NCBI GenBank assembly: GCA_017941705.1
Contig: JAGAVX010000005.1
Span: 1-64,000, forward strand
Length of the DNA stretch: 64,000 nt
Origin: Atopobiaceae bacterium
GTDB lineage: Bacteria; Actinomycetota; Coriobacteriia; Coriobacteriales; Atopobiaceae
Direction of reading: 5' to 3'
In this document: piece by piece, positions 42,863-51,752 of the stretch
How the letters are laid out: every line of letters begins with the position of its first letter
Numbering within the stretch: the stretch's first letter is position 1
Program-made: the position numbers and the translations under genes
Notes under the pieces: generated by a model
The model's database searches: none
Told to the model about the DNA's origin: nothing
What the model saw: the letters and a program-made list of their open reading frames with translations, nothing else

Positions 42863-43402
42863 CTATGCGACGTTCTGCTTGATGTCCTCGGCGGCATCGG
42901 CGGCCTTGTCCATCGCCTCGTTGACGCCGGCAACCGCCTTACCCGTTCCCTCGATGCGATAGCGGAAGCCAAAGAACAGGCCAATGATCAGCAGCCAGAT
43001 GGTGGCTCCCCACAAAAGCAGGCCAAAGACCAGGACGAGCAGCGGCACGGCAATGAAGCGCTCGCCATTGCGCTCGGCGACGAAGGTCGTCTCCATGCCC
43101 GAGCCAAACAGCTCCTTGCACTTGGCGCAGAAGCTCTTCCAGGCGCGTCCGGCCTTGGTAGTCTTGGGCTCGGTGGGCTCGCTCGCAGCCTCCGGCTCGG
43201 CCTCGTACTCGGCCTCAGGCTCGGAATCGGCCTCGGGCGCCTCGATGGGCTTGGGCATACGCTCGGTGACCTTGTTCGCCTGCTCGAGCATCACGATCGC
43301 ATCCAGCACGTCGTAGTCGCAGGCTTCCAGCGCGTTGCGCGCCTCCTCGTAGCTGACGTTGCACTTCTCGCGGACCAGCTCGACCTTTTCCAGATTCTCC
43401 AT
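42863..43402 (-). CDS. UBA-like plus DUF4342 membrane protein
   Basis: 179 residues. The N-terminus (LEKVELVREKCNVSYEEARN, ALEACDYDVLDAIVMLEQ) is a UBA/TS-N-like three-helix domain. An acidic Glu/Pro/Ala linker follows. Residues ~100-165 (GMETTFVAERNGERFIAVPL, GLLLWGATIWLLIIGLFFGF) match DUF4342 with one or two membrane helices. ATG 43402 was preferred, with GGAAGG about 9 bases upstream. The function is unknown. Confidence 0.72.
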   Translation of the reverse strand: MENLEKVELVREKCNVSYEEARNALEACDYDVLDAIVMLEQANKVTERMPKPIEAPEADSEPEAEYEAEPEAASEPTEPKTTKAGRAWKSFCAKCKELFGSGMETTFVAERNGERFIAVPLLVLVFGLLLWGATIWLLIIGLFFGFRYRIEGTGKAVAGVNEAMDKAADAAEDIKQNVA

Positions 43403-43852
43403 GATCAACACCCTTCCTTTGGTTGGTGGCCTCTGTTGGCCGCCTCTCTTGACGGTTCATATGATGCGGTTCACACATGAAACCGGCCGGAAGGCATGAT
43501 TAATCTTGATTAACCTTGGATTAGGGATTGTCGCAATCGCAGGCACCTGCACGTAATGTCAGAGAAAAGCCGCTGTCATCGCGATGTTCAATTGGCAAGC
43601 ATCTTCCTCATACGCTCCGTACATTTAGCAGATGTTCTCAAAGCTTCGGCATTGCCAAGTAATGTACATATTTTGTCTGATTGCCAAACATGACATCCCC
43701 ATTACGATGCCCTAACAATGCTCCTTGAGCATTAAGCCGTTACTGTGCAGAATGCGGCAGAACTATACGGAGTCCTTCAGCGCTGTTGCCAGCTGAGTGA
43801 CCTCGGGTTCCTTCGCAGGTCGCACATCGTCATGCTAGAAGGAGAGTTCGCC
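43403..43852. other. 450-bp A/T-rich intergenic region upstream of phosphate genes
   Basis: No gene is supportable. It contains GATTAA-type direct repeats (43498-43524) and two ATTGCCAA motifs near 43652 and 43679, so it probably holds the promoters of the divergent DUF4342 and DUF47-pit units. Confidence 0.55.
43498..43524. promoter_or_regulatory. GATTAA direct repeats (possible Pho-type regulator site)
   Basis: GATTAA at 43498 and 43508 and GATTAG at 43519, spaced 10 and 11 bp (about one helical turn). The opposite strand reads TTAATC repeats. Spacing resembles response-regulator boxes such as PhoP/PhoB; position upstream of a phosphate transporter supports this, but the motif is not a known consensus. 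Confidence 0.35.
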
Positions 43853-44476
43853 ATGAGTCGCGTACGCAAGATTGAGAACCAGTTCTATGACAAGTTCATC
43901 GAATTGGCTCGCGAGGTGGCGGCCTGTGCTGTGACGTTCGACGAGATCACGCACGACTGGCCCGCATCAAAGAGTCGCATCCAAGAGGTCAAGGACTACG
44001 AGGTCAAGTGCGATGCCATCATGCGCGAGACGCTCACGCTGCTCGAGAACTCCTTTATCACGCCGTTCGACCGCGAGGACATCAACATGCTCGTCCGCGA
44101 GCTCGACCACATCGCCGACGGGATGGACAACGTCGCGGCTCGCTTTGATCTCTATGACATCGATGGGATGCGTCCCGAGGCCGTGCAGATGGCCGACCTC
44201 ATCCTGCGTGCCTCGCAGGAGCTCTCGGAGCTCTTCGATCACTTTGAGAACTTCAAGAAAGACCCGGTCGTGCGCGAGAAGATGCACACGGTGGGCACCA
44301 TCGAGGACGAGGGCGACACGGTCTCGCGCCAGGCGCTTGCCACGCTCTTCCGCGAGAACACCGATGCGATCGAGGTCCTCAAGTGGAAGTCGCTCATCGA
44401 CACCATGGAGGCCACCGTCGACTCGTGCAAGTCGGTCGCCAACGTCATTCGCAGCGTGCTGGTGAAAAATGCTTAG
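43853..44476 (+). CDS. DUF47 family protein (PhoU-like, Pit accessory)
   Basis: 207 residues, all-helical. It has DKFIELAREVAACAVTFDEI, CDAIMRETLTLLENSFITPF with the DREDINMLVRELDHIADGMD block, and TIEDEGDTVSRQALATLF, the metal-binding E/DxxxD patterns of DUF47/PhoU proteins. Such proteins regulate or assist the Pit transporter encoded next; here the genes overlap by 8 bases, so translation is coupled. AAGGAGAG precedes ATG 43853. Confidence 0.92.
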   Translation: MSRVRKIENQFYDKFIELAREVAACAVTFDEITHDWPASKSRIQEVKDYEVKCDAIMRETLTLLENSFITPFDREDINMLVRELDHIADGMDNVAARFDLYDIDGMRPEAVQMADLILRASQELSELFDHFENFKKDPVVREKMHTVGTIEDEGDTVSRQALATLFRENTDAIEVLKWKSLIDTMEATVDSCKSVANVIRSVLVKNA

Positions 44477-45461
44477 CCCACTGCTGCTTGGCGTACTTAT
44501 TGCCGCAATCGTCTTTGAGTTCATCAACGGCTTCCACGACACCGCCAACGCCATCGCCACCACGGTCTACACCCGAGCGCTGCCGCTGCGCGTGGCCATC
44601 CTCATGAGCGCCACCATGAACTTCATCGGCGCGCTCATGAGCGAGAAGGTGGCCATGACCATCGCGCACGGGCTGGTCAATGTGTCGCTTGAGCTCTACG
44701 TCATCCTAGCCGCGCTCTTGGGAGCCATCATCTGGGACCTTTTCACCTGGTGGTTCTCCATCCCCTCGAGCTCGAGCCACGCGCTCATCGGCAGCCTGAT
44801 CGGCGCGACCATCGTCTTTACCAGCAGGCTCGACACCATCATGTGGGACGGCGTGCTCAAGAAGGTAGTCATTCCGCTGTTCACCTCGCCTCTCGTGGGC
44901 ATGGCGCTGGGCTTCTCGGTCATGCATCTGGTGTTCGAGCTCTTTGCCAACTGGCATCCAAGCAAGGCCAACGCCTTCTTCCACAAGGCGCAGATCTGCT
45001 CGTCGATGTTCATGGCCTACAGCCACGGCAACAACGACGCGCAGAAGACCATGGGCATCATCACGCTGGCGCTTATCGGATCTGGCATGCTGCCCGAGGG
45101 CTCGGGCGTTCCCACGTGGGTCAAGATCATGTGCGCCGCCACCATGGCACTTGGCACGTCCATCGGCGGACAGCGCATCATGAAGACGGTCGGCAGCGGC
45201 GTGACCAAGCTCGAGCCGGTCATGGGCTTTGTCTCGGAGTTCTCGTCGGCAGTCGCCATCGAGACCATGACCGCGCTTGGCGCACCGGTCTCGACCACAC
45301 AGGTGCTCACGACCTCGGTCATGGGAACCGGCTCCGCGCGCGGGGCAAAGAAGGTCAAGTGGGGCATGGCCAGCAGCATCTTCACCGCATGGATTGTCAC
45401 GCTCCCTGCGACGATGGTACTCGGCGGACTCTGCGCATTTGTTATCGGGCTGATCATCTAG
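44469..45461 (+). CDS. pit: Inorganic phosphate transporter, Pit family
   Basis: 330 residues, about ten hydrophobic helices. The first repeat has FINGFHDTANAIATTVYTRA, the conserved Pit signature; the second repeat has MAYSHGNNDAQKTMGIITLA. SIPSSSSHALIGSLIGA and TALGAPVSTTQVLTTSVMG are the paired Ser/Thr motifs. It takes up metal-phosphate by proton symport. It overlaps the DUF47 gene and is followed by a terminator. Confidence 0.95.
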   Translation: MLSPLLLGVLIAAIVFEFINGFHDTANAIATTVYTRALPLRVAILMSATMNFIGALMSEKVAMTIAHGLVNVSLELYVILAALLGAIIWDLFTWWFSIPSSSSHALIGSLIGATIVFTSRLDTIMWDGVLKKVVIPLFTSPLVGMALGFSVMHLVFELFANWHPSKANAFFHKAQICSSMFMAYSHGNNDAQKTMGIITLALIGSGMLPEGSGVPTWVKIMCAATMALGTSIGGQRIMKTVGSGVTKLEPVMGFVSEFSSAVAIETMTALGAPVSTTQVLTTSVMGTGSARGAKKVKWGMASSIFTAWIVTLPATMVLGGLCAFVIGLII

Positions 45462-45493
45462 CCACGGTCGACTTCAGCCAGCAGCACAGAGGC

Positions 45494-45531
45494 GGGGCGG
45501 AGGGCCTTCGGGACTCTCCGCCCCTTTCTTG
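45494..45531 (+). terminator. Terminator after pit
   Basis: Hairpin with GGGGCGGAG / CTCCGCCCC arms around GGCCTTCGGGACT, followed by TTTCTT on the plus strand. It lies ~35 bp after the pit stop and also faces the end of trpA. Confidence 0.75.
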
Positions 45532-45552
45532 GGCTTGGATGTCCGAGCTGTG

Positions 45553-46344
45553 CTAGACCCCGTGAACCGCCGCGGCCATCTCGCGCACGTAGGCTGCCAC
45601 CGGCTCGACGCACCGTCCCCCATGCTCGCCAATCATGCGCACGATGGCGCTGCCGACGATGGCCCCGTCACTTGCCGCCGCCATGCGAGCGGCCTGCCCG
45701 GGCGTCGAGATGCCAAAGCCAACCGCACAGGGCACCTGCGGGTTTGCCGCGCGGATGAGCGACACCATGCCATCGATGTCACTTGTGATCTCGCTGCGGA
45801 CGCCCGTGACGCCCAAGGAGCTGACGATGTAGACGAAGCCTGTGGCGTCAGCCGCGATCTCGCGTATGCGCTCGTGCGAGGTGGGCGCGATGAGGCTCAC
45901 CACATCGAGGCCCTCGGCGGCAAAGGCAGCCGCAAACTCGGGCTTCTCCTCATGGGGTACGTCGGGCAGGATGACGCCAGCCAGGCCAACCTCTCGCTCT
46001 CGAGCAGCAAAGCGCTCGATGCCATACGAGAAGACCACGTTGGCATAGGTCATGATGACAAGCGGAACCGTGCAGCCAGACTTGCGAATGCTGTCGACCA
46101 TGTCGAACACATCGTCAGTCGTCACCTTGTTCTCAAGCGCCCGGATATTGGCATCTTGAATGACCGGCCCCTCGGCGGTCGGGTCCGAGAAGGGAACACC
46201 CAGCTCAATGAGGTCGGCGCCGGCGTCCGCCATGGCGCGCACCAGCTGCTCGGTCACCTCGATGGTGGGATCACCGGCCGTAATGAACGGGATGAACGCC
46301 TTGCCGTTGGGGCTTGCGTCAAAGGCCTGTGCGATGCTACTCAT
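45553..46344 (-). CDS. trpA: Tryptophan synthase alpha chain
   Basis: 263 residues. [40 protein letters not shown] (catalytic Glu), [18 protein letters not shown] (catalytic Asp), [13 protein letters not shown] and [16 protein letters not shown] are all present. It splits indole-3-glycerol phosphate to indole and glyceraldehyde-3-P and channels indole to TrpB. ATG 46344 lies 8 bases inside the trpB end, so translation is coupled. It is the last gene of trpDCFBA. Confidence 0.97.
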   Translation of the reverse strand: MSSIAQAFDASPNGKAFIPFITAGDPTIEVTEQLVRAMADAGADLIELGVPFSDPTAEGPVIQDANIRALENKVTTDDVFDMVDSIRKSGCTVPLVIMTYANVVFSYGIERFAAREREVGLAGVILPDVPHEEKPEFAAAFAAEGLDVVSLIAPTSHERIREIAADATGFVYIVSSLGVTGVRSEITSDIDGMVSLIRAANPQVPCAVGFGISTPGQAARMAAASDGAIVGSAIVRMIGEHGGRCVEPVAAYVREMAAAVHGV

Positions 46345-47536
46345 GAAGATCCTCCCCGCGATAACGTGCGATGGCGGCCACGTCCTTGTCGCCGCGACCG
46401 CTGAGCGTGACGACGATCACCTGGTCCTTGTCCATGGTCGGAGCGAGTTTGATGGCGTGCGCGACGGCATGGGCGCTCTCGATGGCCGGAATCACACCCT
46501 CGGTACGGCTGAGGTACTCGAAGGCCTCCACCGCCTCCTCGTCGGTCACGGGCACATACTCCGCGCGACCGGTGTCGTGCAGCCACGCATGCTCGGGGCC
46601 GACGCCCGGATAGTCAAGACCCGCGCTGATCGAGTAGACCGGTGCGATCTGACCGTACTCGTCCTGACAGAAGTAGCTCTTCATGCCATGGAAGATGCCC
46701 AGCTTGCCCGTGTTCATCGTCGCGGCGGTCTCCCAGGTGCCGATGCCGCGACCAGCCGCCTCGCAGCCAATGAGTCGCACGCCTTCGTCGCCGATGAAGT
46801 GATAGAAGCTGCCGATGGCGTTTGAGCCGCCGCCGACGCAGGCCAGTACGGCGTCGGGCAACCTCCCCTCCGCCGCCAAGCACTGGGCACGAGCCTCCCG
46901 TGAGATGACCGCCTGAAAGTCGCGCACGATCGTGGGGAACGGATGGGGCCCCATGACCGATCCCAGGCAGTAGTGCGTGTCGTCGATGCGATTGGTCCAC
47001 TCGCGGAAGGTCTCGCTCACCGCATCCTTGAGCGTACCCGTACCTGCGGAGACGCCGCGCACCTCGGCGCCCAGCAGGCGCATGCGATAGACGTTGAGCG
47101 CCTGGCGCTCCATGTCCTCGACACCCATGTACACCACGCACTCCATGCCCATGAGTGCCGCTGCCGTGGCCGTCGCCACGCCATGCTGTCCCGCACCCGT
47201 CTCGGCAATCAGGCGCGTCTTGCCCATCCGCTTGGCGAGCAGGGCCTGCCCCAGCACGTTGTTGATCTTGTGGGCTCCCGTGTGGTTGAGGTCCTCGCGC
47301 TTGAGATAGACACGAGCCCCACCCAGGTCGGTCGTCATGTTTGCCGCAAAGTACAGCAGGCTGGGCCGTCCGGCGTAGTTGTTGAACAGGTCGGTCAGCT
47401 CTGCGGTGAACGCCGGGTCGTCACGATAGTGGTCATACGCCTCCTCGAGCTCCAACACGGCATTCATGAGGGTCTCGGGGATGTACTGCCCGCCATGAAT
47501 GCCAAAGCGGCCCCGCGAAGTTGTCGAATTTGCCAT
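46337..47536 (-). CDS. trpB: Tryptophan synthase beta chain
   Basis: 399 residues of the TrpB1 type. [40 protein letters not shown] with the PLP lysine (HKIN), [37 protein letters not shown] and the C-terminal [12 protein letters not shown]. It condenses indole with serine. GGAG lies 6 bases before ATG 47536. The 120 bp between trpF and trpB holds a long hairpin. Confidence 0.97.
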   Translation of the reverse strand: MANSTTSRGRFGIHGGQYIPETLMNAVLELEEAYDHYRDDPAFTAELTDLFNNYAGRPSLLYFAANMTTDLGGARVYLKREDLNHTGAHKINNVLGQALLAKRMGKTRLIAETGAGQHGVATATAAALMGMECVVYMGVEDMERQALNVYRMRLLGAEVRGVSAGTGTLKDAVSETFREWTNRIDDTHYCLGSVMGPHPFPTIVRDFQAVISREARAQCLAAEGRLPDAVLACVGGGSNAIGSFYHFIGDEGVRLIGCEAAGRGIGTWETAATMNTGKLGIFHGMKSYFCQDEYGQIAPVYSISAGLDYPGVGPEHAWLHDTGRAEYVPVTDEEAVEAFEYLSRTEGVIPAIESAHAVAHAIKLAPTMDKDQVIVVTLSGRGDKDVAAIARYRGEDLHE

Positions 47537-47581
47537 TGTTGCTCCGTTTCGTTGCCGACTCAATTGCCCTTGTACTCGGTG

Positions 47582-47654
47582 GGGTACCTAAATCTCAATC
47601 GGGCGCGAAGGTTTTCCCACGTTCTGTTCAAACTCGATCGAGATTTAGGTACCC
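47582..47654. repeat. CCTAAATCTC inverted repeat, copy 2 (inside trp operon)
   Basis: 15-bp perfect arms GGGTACCTAAATCTC / GAGATTTAGGTACCC, extendable to 19 bp with one mismatch (ATCG). The loop includes TTCCCACGTTCT, the complement of the core ACGTGGGA seen in copy 1 at 19952-20018. It lies between trpF and trpB. Confidence 0.85.
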
Positions 47655-47656
47655 AC

Positions 47657-48352
47657 TCATGTATAGGCGCCCGTTTTGCGCACCGCAACCACGGCAGCGG
47701 TCATCTTTTTGGAATCCTTAAGCCTGTCCGTCTCGATGCCGCTGCTCATGTCCACGCCCCAGGGGCGCAGCGTGCGAACCGCCGACACCACGTTGTCTGG
47801 CCCGAGGCCTCCCGCCAACATGAACGGCCGACGCGCACCAAAGCCCTCGACCAGCGACCAGTCGAACGCTTCACCCGACCCCTGGCCCGCGTCAAGCAGC
47901 ACCATGTCGGCCGCAGAGCGCAGGGCACGTTCCACGTCAGCAGGTCTCGCGATGCGAAATGCCTGGATGATGCCAATGTGCATGCGCGAGCGCATGGCAC
48001 GGATATAGTCGTTGTCCTCATGCCCATGCAGCTGGACGACATCGGCGCCAAGCAGCGCCGCATAGTAGCAGGCGTGCTGCCACGTCTGGTCGACCAGCAC
48101 TATGGTCCGATAGATGCGCTCGTCAGCTTGGGCAGCCAGTCGCTGGGCAAAGTCACGAGTCACGTTGCGGTGACTCTTGGGAAAGGCCACGATCATCCCA
48201 CAGAGGTCAGGCATGGCAGCGTTGAGCGCCTCGATGTCCTCGTCACGATACATGCCGCAGAGCTTGATGCGACACGGGCCGCCCTCCTGGGTCAGAAACC
48301 CAAGCGCCGCGGCTCGACGCTCCTCAGCCATCAATCGGTCGAAGCCGCTCAC
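47657..48352 (-). CDS. trpF: Phosphoribosylanthranilate isomerase
   Basis: 231 residues. IKLCGMYRDEDIEALNAAMP (catalytic Cys), VQLHGHEDNDYIRAMRSR, LLDAGQGSGEAFDWSLVEGF with catalytic Asp, LAGGLGPDNVVSAV and VDMSSGIETDRLKDS are in order. An N-terminal extension of ~25 residues (MSGFDRLMAEERRAAALGFL) precedes the barrel. Its GTG start overlaps the trpC stop (GTGA at 48349-48352). Confidence 0.95.
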   Translation of the reverse strand: MSGFDRLMAEERRAAALGFLTQEGGPCRIKLCGMYRDEDIEALNAAMPDLCGMIVAFPKSHRNVTRDFAQRLAAQADERIYRTIVLVDQTWQHACYYAALLGADVVQLHGHEDNDYIRAMRSRMHIGIIQAFRIARPADVERALRSAADMVLLDAGQGSGEAFDWSLVEGFGARRPFMLAGGLGPDNVVSAVRTLRPWGVDMSSGIETDRLKDSKKMTAAVVAVRKTGAYT

Positions 48353-49155
48353 CGCAACCCCCTCAGGCCATCAAGCATGGCGCGCTTGTCCTTGCTGCGC
48401 ATGAGCGTCTCGCCAATGAGGACCGCGTCGACACCCGCCTCCTCGAGGCGCTCCACATCCTCGCGCGTCTGGACGCCCGACTCCGACACGAAGACCCTGT
48501 CGGACCCGACCATCGGCCTAAGCGAGATGCTCCTGCCAAAGTCCACCTCAAAGGTTCGCAGGTCGCGGTTGTTGACGCCCACGATACGGGCACCGGCCGC
48601 AAGGGCGCGCGGGACTTCATCCGGTTCGTAGGCCTCGACCAGCGCCGACATTCCCAGCCGATGGCAGAGCTCGATGCAACGTGCCAGCACATCGTCGTCC
48701 AATATCGAGCAGATGAGCAGCACCGCATGGGCGCCGATGCACTTTGCCTGGTAGACCATCAGCTCGTCCACGCAAAAGTCCTTGCGTAATACGGGGATGC
48801 CGACGCCATCCGAGATGTCCCGCAGGTATGCGTCGCTTCCCTGGAACCAGAACGGCTCGGTGAGGCAGCTGATGGCAGCCGCACCGGCCTGCTCGTAGTC
48901 GCGTGCGATGGCGACAGGGTCAAAGTCAGGAGAGATGAGCCCCTTTGAGGGGGACGCCTTCTTGCATTCGCAGATGAAGGACATGCCTGGCGCGCGAAGC
49001 GCCAGCTCGAAGGCGGGCATACCGGGCACTTGCCCTGACGCGATGCGTTCTGCCCGTGCGATGATGACGGGCTCGTCTCCGCTGTCGCGGATCGCCGCCA
49101 CGCGCTCCCGCGTGCGAGCCGCAATGCGCTGCAGTATGTTCTCGCGCTCTGCCAT
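48349..49155 (-). CDS. trpC: Indole-3-glycerol phosphate synthase
   Basis: 268 residues. ISFxxEC-type SFICECKKASPSKGLIS (catalytic Lys and Glu), AISCLTEPFWFQGSDAYL, PVLRKDFCVDELMVYQAK (catalytic Lys), IVGVNNRDLRTFEVD and SESGVQTREDVERLEEAG are present. It closes the indole ring by decarboxylation. It overlaps trpF by 4 bases. Confidence 0.96.
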   Translation of the reverse strand: MAERENILQRIAARTRERVAAIRDSGDEPVIIARAERIASGQVPGMPAFELALRAPGMSFICECKKASPSKGLISPDFDPVAIARDYEQAGAAAISCLTEPFWFQGSDAYLRDISDGVGIPVLRKDFCVDELMVYQAKCIGAHAVLLICSILDDDVLARCIELCHRLGMSALVEAYEPDEVPRALAAGARIVGVNNRDLRTFEVDFGRSISLRPMVGSDRVFVSESGVQTREDVERLEEAGVDAVLIGETLMRSKDKRAMLDGLRGLR

Positions 49156-49189
49156 GGCGCCCCCTGTTACGCTATCCGTTTGCTGCGAC

Positions 49190-50212
49190 CTATGCGTTCG
49201 ACCCTGCGATCAGAGCCTCGAGGACCTCGGTGGCCCTTCCGTTGGCAATCTGCTCGCGAGCCATTGCGATGCCCTCGCTCACATCGTTCGCAAGGCCAGC
49301 CACGTACAGCGCCGCACCTGCATTGAGCAGGGCTGCGTCACGCTTTGGTCCACACTCCTCGCCACAAAGGATCGAGCGCACCGTAACCGCGTTCTCCTCG
49401 GGCGTGCCTCCCAGCAGGTCCGCCTTCTCGCAGCGGGCAAAGCCAAAGTCCTCGGGACGAATGACCGTGGTGCGGTAGTAGCCCTCTTTGAGCTCGCATA
49501 CCGTCGTAGGTGCCGAGAGCGAGATCTCGTCCATACGGTCCTGTCCGTACACGACAAACGCCCTGCGTACGCCGAGCGACGAGAGCACCTTGGCAACCGG
49601 CTCGACGAGGTACTCGTCATAGACGCCCAGCAGGAAGTACGCCGGGCGCGCCGGGTTCGTGAGCGGCCCGAGGATGTTGAACACCGTGCGGAAGCCCAGC
49701 TCGCGACGGACGGCACCCACATAGCGCATCGCCGGATGGTACTTCTGCGCAAACAGGAACGCCATGCCCGCCGTGTCCAAGAGGTCACGGACCCTCTGCG
49801 GATCCTGGTCGAGGTTGACGCCCAGCGCCTCGAGGCAGTCGGCGGTACCGCACTGCGAGCTCGCAGCGCGATTGCCATGCTTTGCGACCTTAGCGCCGGC
49901 GGCGGCACACAGCAGCGCCGCCGTAGTGGAGATGTTGAAGGTGTTGGCACGGTCTCCACCGGTGCCCACGATCTCGAGCACGTCAACGCCCGGATGCTCG
50001 ACGGGCGTGGCAAGCTCACGCATCGCGGCGGCACAGCCGCTGATCTCGTCGATGGTCTCGGCCTTGGTGCTCTTGGTCGACAGGGCAGCCAGAAACGCCG
50101 CGTTCTGCGTGGCACTCGTCTCTCCGCTCATGATCTCACTCATGACGGTATGGGCCTCGTCGTAGGTGAGGTCCTCTTTCATGACGATCTTCTCGATGGC
50201 TTCCTTGATCAT
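49190..50212 (-). CDS. trpD: Anthranilate phosphoribosyltransferase
   Basis: 340 residues. It has the N-terminal helix set ([20 protein letters not shown]), the phosphate motif [40 protein letters not shown] with GVNL, and [20 protein letters not shown], all in the usual order. ATG 50212 was chosen over the upstream frame start because the family start is MIKEAIEKI and GGGGAG/TAGGG lies upstream. It is the first gene of the operon; trpE and trpG are absent, so anthranilate is made elsewhere or imported. Confidence 0.96.
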   Translation of the reverse strand: MIKEAIEKIVMKEDLTYDEAHTVMSEIMSGETSATQNAAFLAALSTKSTKAETIDEISGCAAAMRELATPVEHPGVDVLEIVGTGGDRANTFNISTTAALLCAAAGAKVAKHGNRAASSQCGTADCLEALGVNLDQDPQRVRDLLDTAGMAFLFAQKYHPAMRYVGAVRRELGFRTVFNILGPLTNPARPAYFLLGVYDEYLVEPVAKVLSSLGVRRAFVVYGQDRMDEISLSAPTTVCELKEGYYRTTVIRPEDFGFARCEKADLLGGTPEENAVTVRSILCGEECGPKRDAALLNAGAALYVAGLANDVSEGIAMAREQIANGRATEVLEALIAGSNA

Positions 50213-50280
50213 GGCCCTACTCCCCTCTTCTCCCGGCAATGCCAGGCTCACGGCCGTATGCCGGCCTATGGGGCGGCAAC

Positions 50281-50580
50281 AAAAAACCGCCCCCGATGAC
50301 GTTGCATCAAGGACGGGCCTGTTTGGCTCGCGGTGCCACCTTGATTCGCGGGAGACCCGCGCACTTGGCAGGTGCTTTGGCGGCGCAACAGAGCAGTCGC
50401 TGCTGGTGCCAACACACCCTGGCGCGTCACGTGCGCCATGCGTCGCAGCCTACTGGGGACAATCCCGTTTGGTGCGCCCTCCGCGGCCCAATCAACGCCT
50501 CGCATCTCGTCCTGGCTCACACCGTCCCAGGCTCGCTCGTCGCGCGTCCGTGCGTCTACCTTCCGCATCATAGGTTTGGT
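50281..50580 (-). promoter_or_regulatory. T-box leader (tRNA-Trp sensing) of trpDCFBA
   Basis: The minus strand contains CAAGGTGGCACCGCGAGCC (50322-50344), the T-box antiterminator sequence, followed by a terminator CGTCCTTGATG / CATCGGGGGCG (fully pairable with GU) and TTTTTT, ending at 50281. About 230 bases of structured leader precede it. A TGG at 50488-50490 after GTTGAT could be the specifier codon. Uncharged tRNA-Trp pairing would favour the antiterminator. The T-box element is clear; the specifier is tentative. Confidence 0.85.
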
Positions 50581-50613
50581 CGTGCTCTTCGATTGCTTGG
50601 TACTGTACTCGTT

Positions 50614-50643
50614 CTAATACGTCTTGCTATATCTGTTTTACAA
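50614..50643 (-). promoter_or_regulatory. Putative promoter of the trp T-box leader
   Basis: On the minus strand TTGTAA (50638-50643) and TATTAG (50614-50619) are 18 bases apart, ~30 bp upstream of the leader. The rest of 50644-50736, up to the channel gene end, shows nothing further. Confidence 0.5.
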
Positions 50644-50736
50644 TTGGTAACGAAAGCATATGAGCTCGTATGTCGCTTCTTTGATTGTTGGTGCTTAGAT
50701 AGTTTTATGGTATTGCATAAATTGATGCAGAGCGTC

Positions 50737-51486
50737 CTACCTCAGCCGCTTGGCAAACTCGTCTGCCTCATTGTAATCGCGTAACTCCTCGACGAAACCT
50801 GCCGTGATGATACCCGAGGGCAACGCCACGACGGCAATGCCCATCATGGCCGATACCATGCTAATCGCCCGCCCCGCGACGCTCGTTGCGTACAGATCGC
50901 CATAGCCTATCGTCGAGAGGCTGATGACCGCCCAATAGAGAGCGTCAAAGAAGGTGCTGAAGGTGTCGGGTTCCACATTGAAGATGAGCAGCGCGCTGAT
51001 GAAGACGTATCCGACTGCCAGCACAAGCACCGCGAGCAGTGCCGAGCGCTCGCGGTGCAGAACGCGCAACACGAGCTGCACGCTGCGCGAATGGTGAACG
51101 AGCTTGACTGCCCTGAACACGCGCATCAGGCGAACCAGGCGCGAGAGGCGCAGCACCTGCGACACATGCAAAAAGGTCGGCGCGATCGAGACGAGGTCGA
51201 TCAGCGCGAGCGGGGTGAGGGGATACAGCACAAACGCCATGACCCGGCTTTCCGACGCCTTCTCCTCGAGCATGAGGTCGGCGCACGACCAACGAAGCAG
51301 GTAATCGATTATGAAGACGGCCGTCGTCGCCCACTCCAGTATCCGCAGCTCCCGCGTCAGCTCCTTGAAGCAGAGCGGCAGGAGGCTCAACAGGATACAG
51401 ACGATCATGAACCAGTCGTACAGATGTGCCACGTGGTCGTCGGTGACACTGTCGTCGGTGATGATGGCATATATGCGCTGACGCAT
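50737..51486 (-). CDS. Voltage-gated-type potassium channel (ion transport family)
   Basis: 249 residues. Six helices: DWFMIVCILLSLLPLCF and WATTAVFIIDYLLRW in the sensor part, then an Arg-rich S4-like VLRLSRLVRLMRVFRAVK, a further helix, the pore helix and selectivity filter ALYWAVISLSTIGYGDLYAT (TIGYGD), and S6 MVSAMMGIAVVALPSGIITA. It conducts K+ through the cytoplasmic membrane. GAGGAGG precedes ATG 51486. Divergent from the macro-domain gene. Confidence 0.93.
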   Translation of the reverse strand: MRQRIYAIITDDSVTDDHVAHLYDWFMIVCILLSLLPLCFKELTRELRILEWATTAVFIIDYLLRWSCADLMLEEKASESRVMAFVLYPLTPLALIDLVSIAPTFLHVSQVLRLSRLVRLMRVFRAVKLVHHSRSVQLVLRVLHRERSALLAVLVLAVGYVFISALLIFNVEPDTFSTFFDALYWAVISLSTIGYGDLYATSVAGRAISMVSAMMGIAVVALPSGIITAGFVEELRDYNEADEFAKRLR

Positions 51487-51581
51487 GCGGGCCTCCTCGA
51501 ATCTGGCTCGCTTCCATTTTGGCATGCCACACGGCCGCTGTCATGTCCCTTTGACATGTTGAGCGGCGAGCTGCGGACCAA

Positions 51582-51690
51582 CCCTGTGCCCTCGACGATC
51601 CCCCGGGCGACCTCTGTAGCTGAAGTCCGGTGCGACCCGCGCGTACTCGCGGCGAAAGCGCGAGCCCGAGGGATCGTCGAGGGCACAGGG
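51582..51690. repeat. Long hairpin upstream of macro-domain gene
   Basis: Perfect 21-bp inverted arms at 51582-51602 and 51670-51690 (CCCTGTGCCCTCGACGATCC and one more C on the left). The loop is 67 bases. A smaller hairpin with CATGTC / GACATG lies just upstream near 51543-51558. Confidence 0.9.
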
Positions 51691-51752
51691 CGGCACCGCA
51701 TGTTCAATGCAAACCACCCTATACTGAACATAACCAATCGAGCGGAGGAGCC

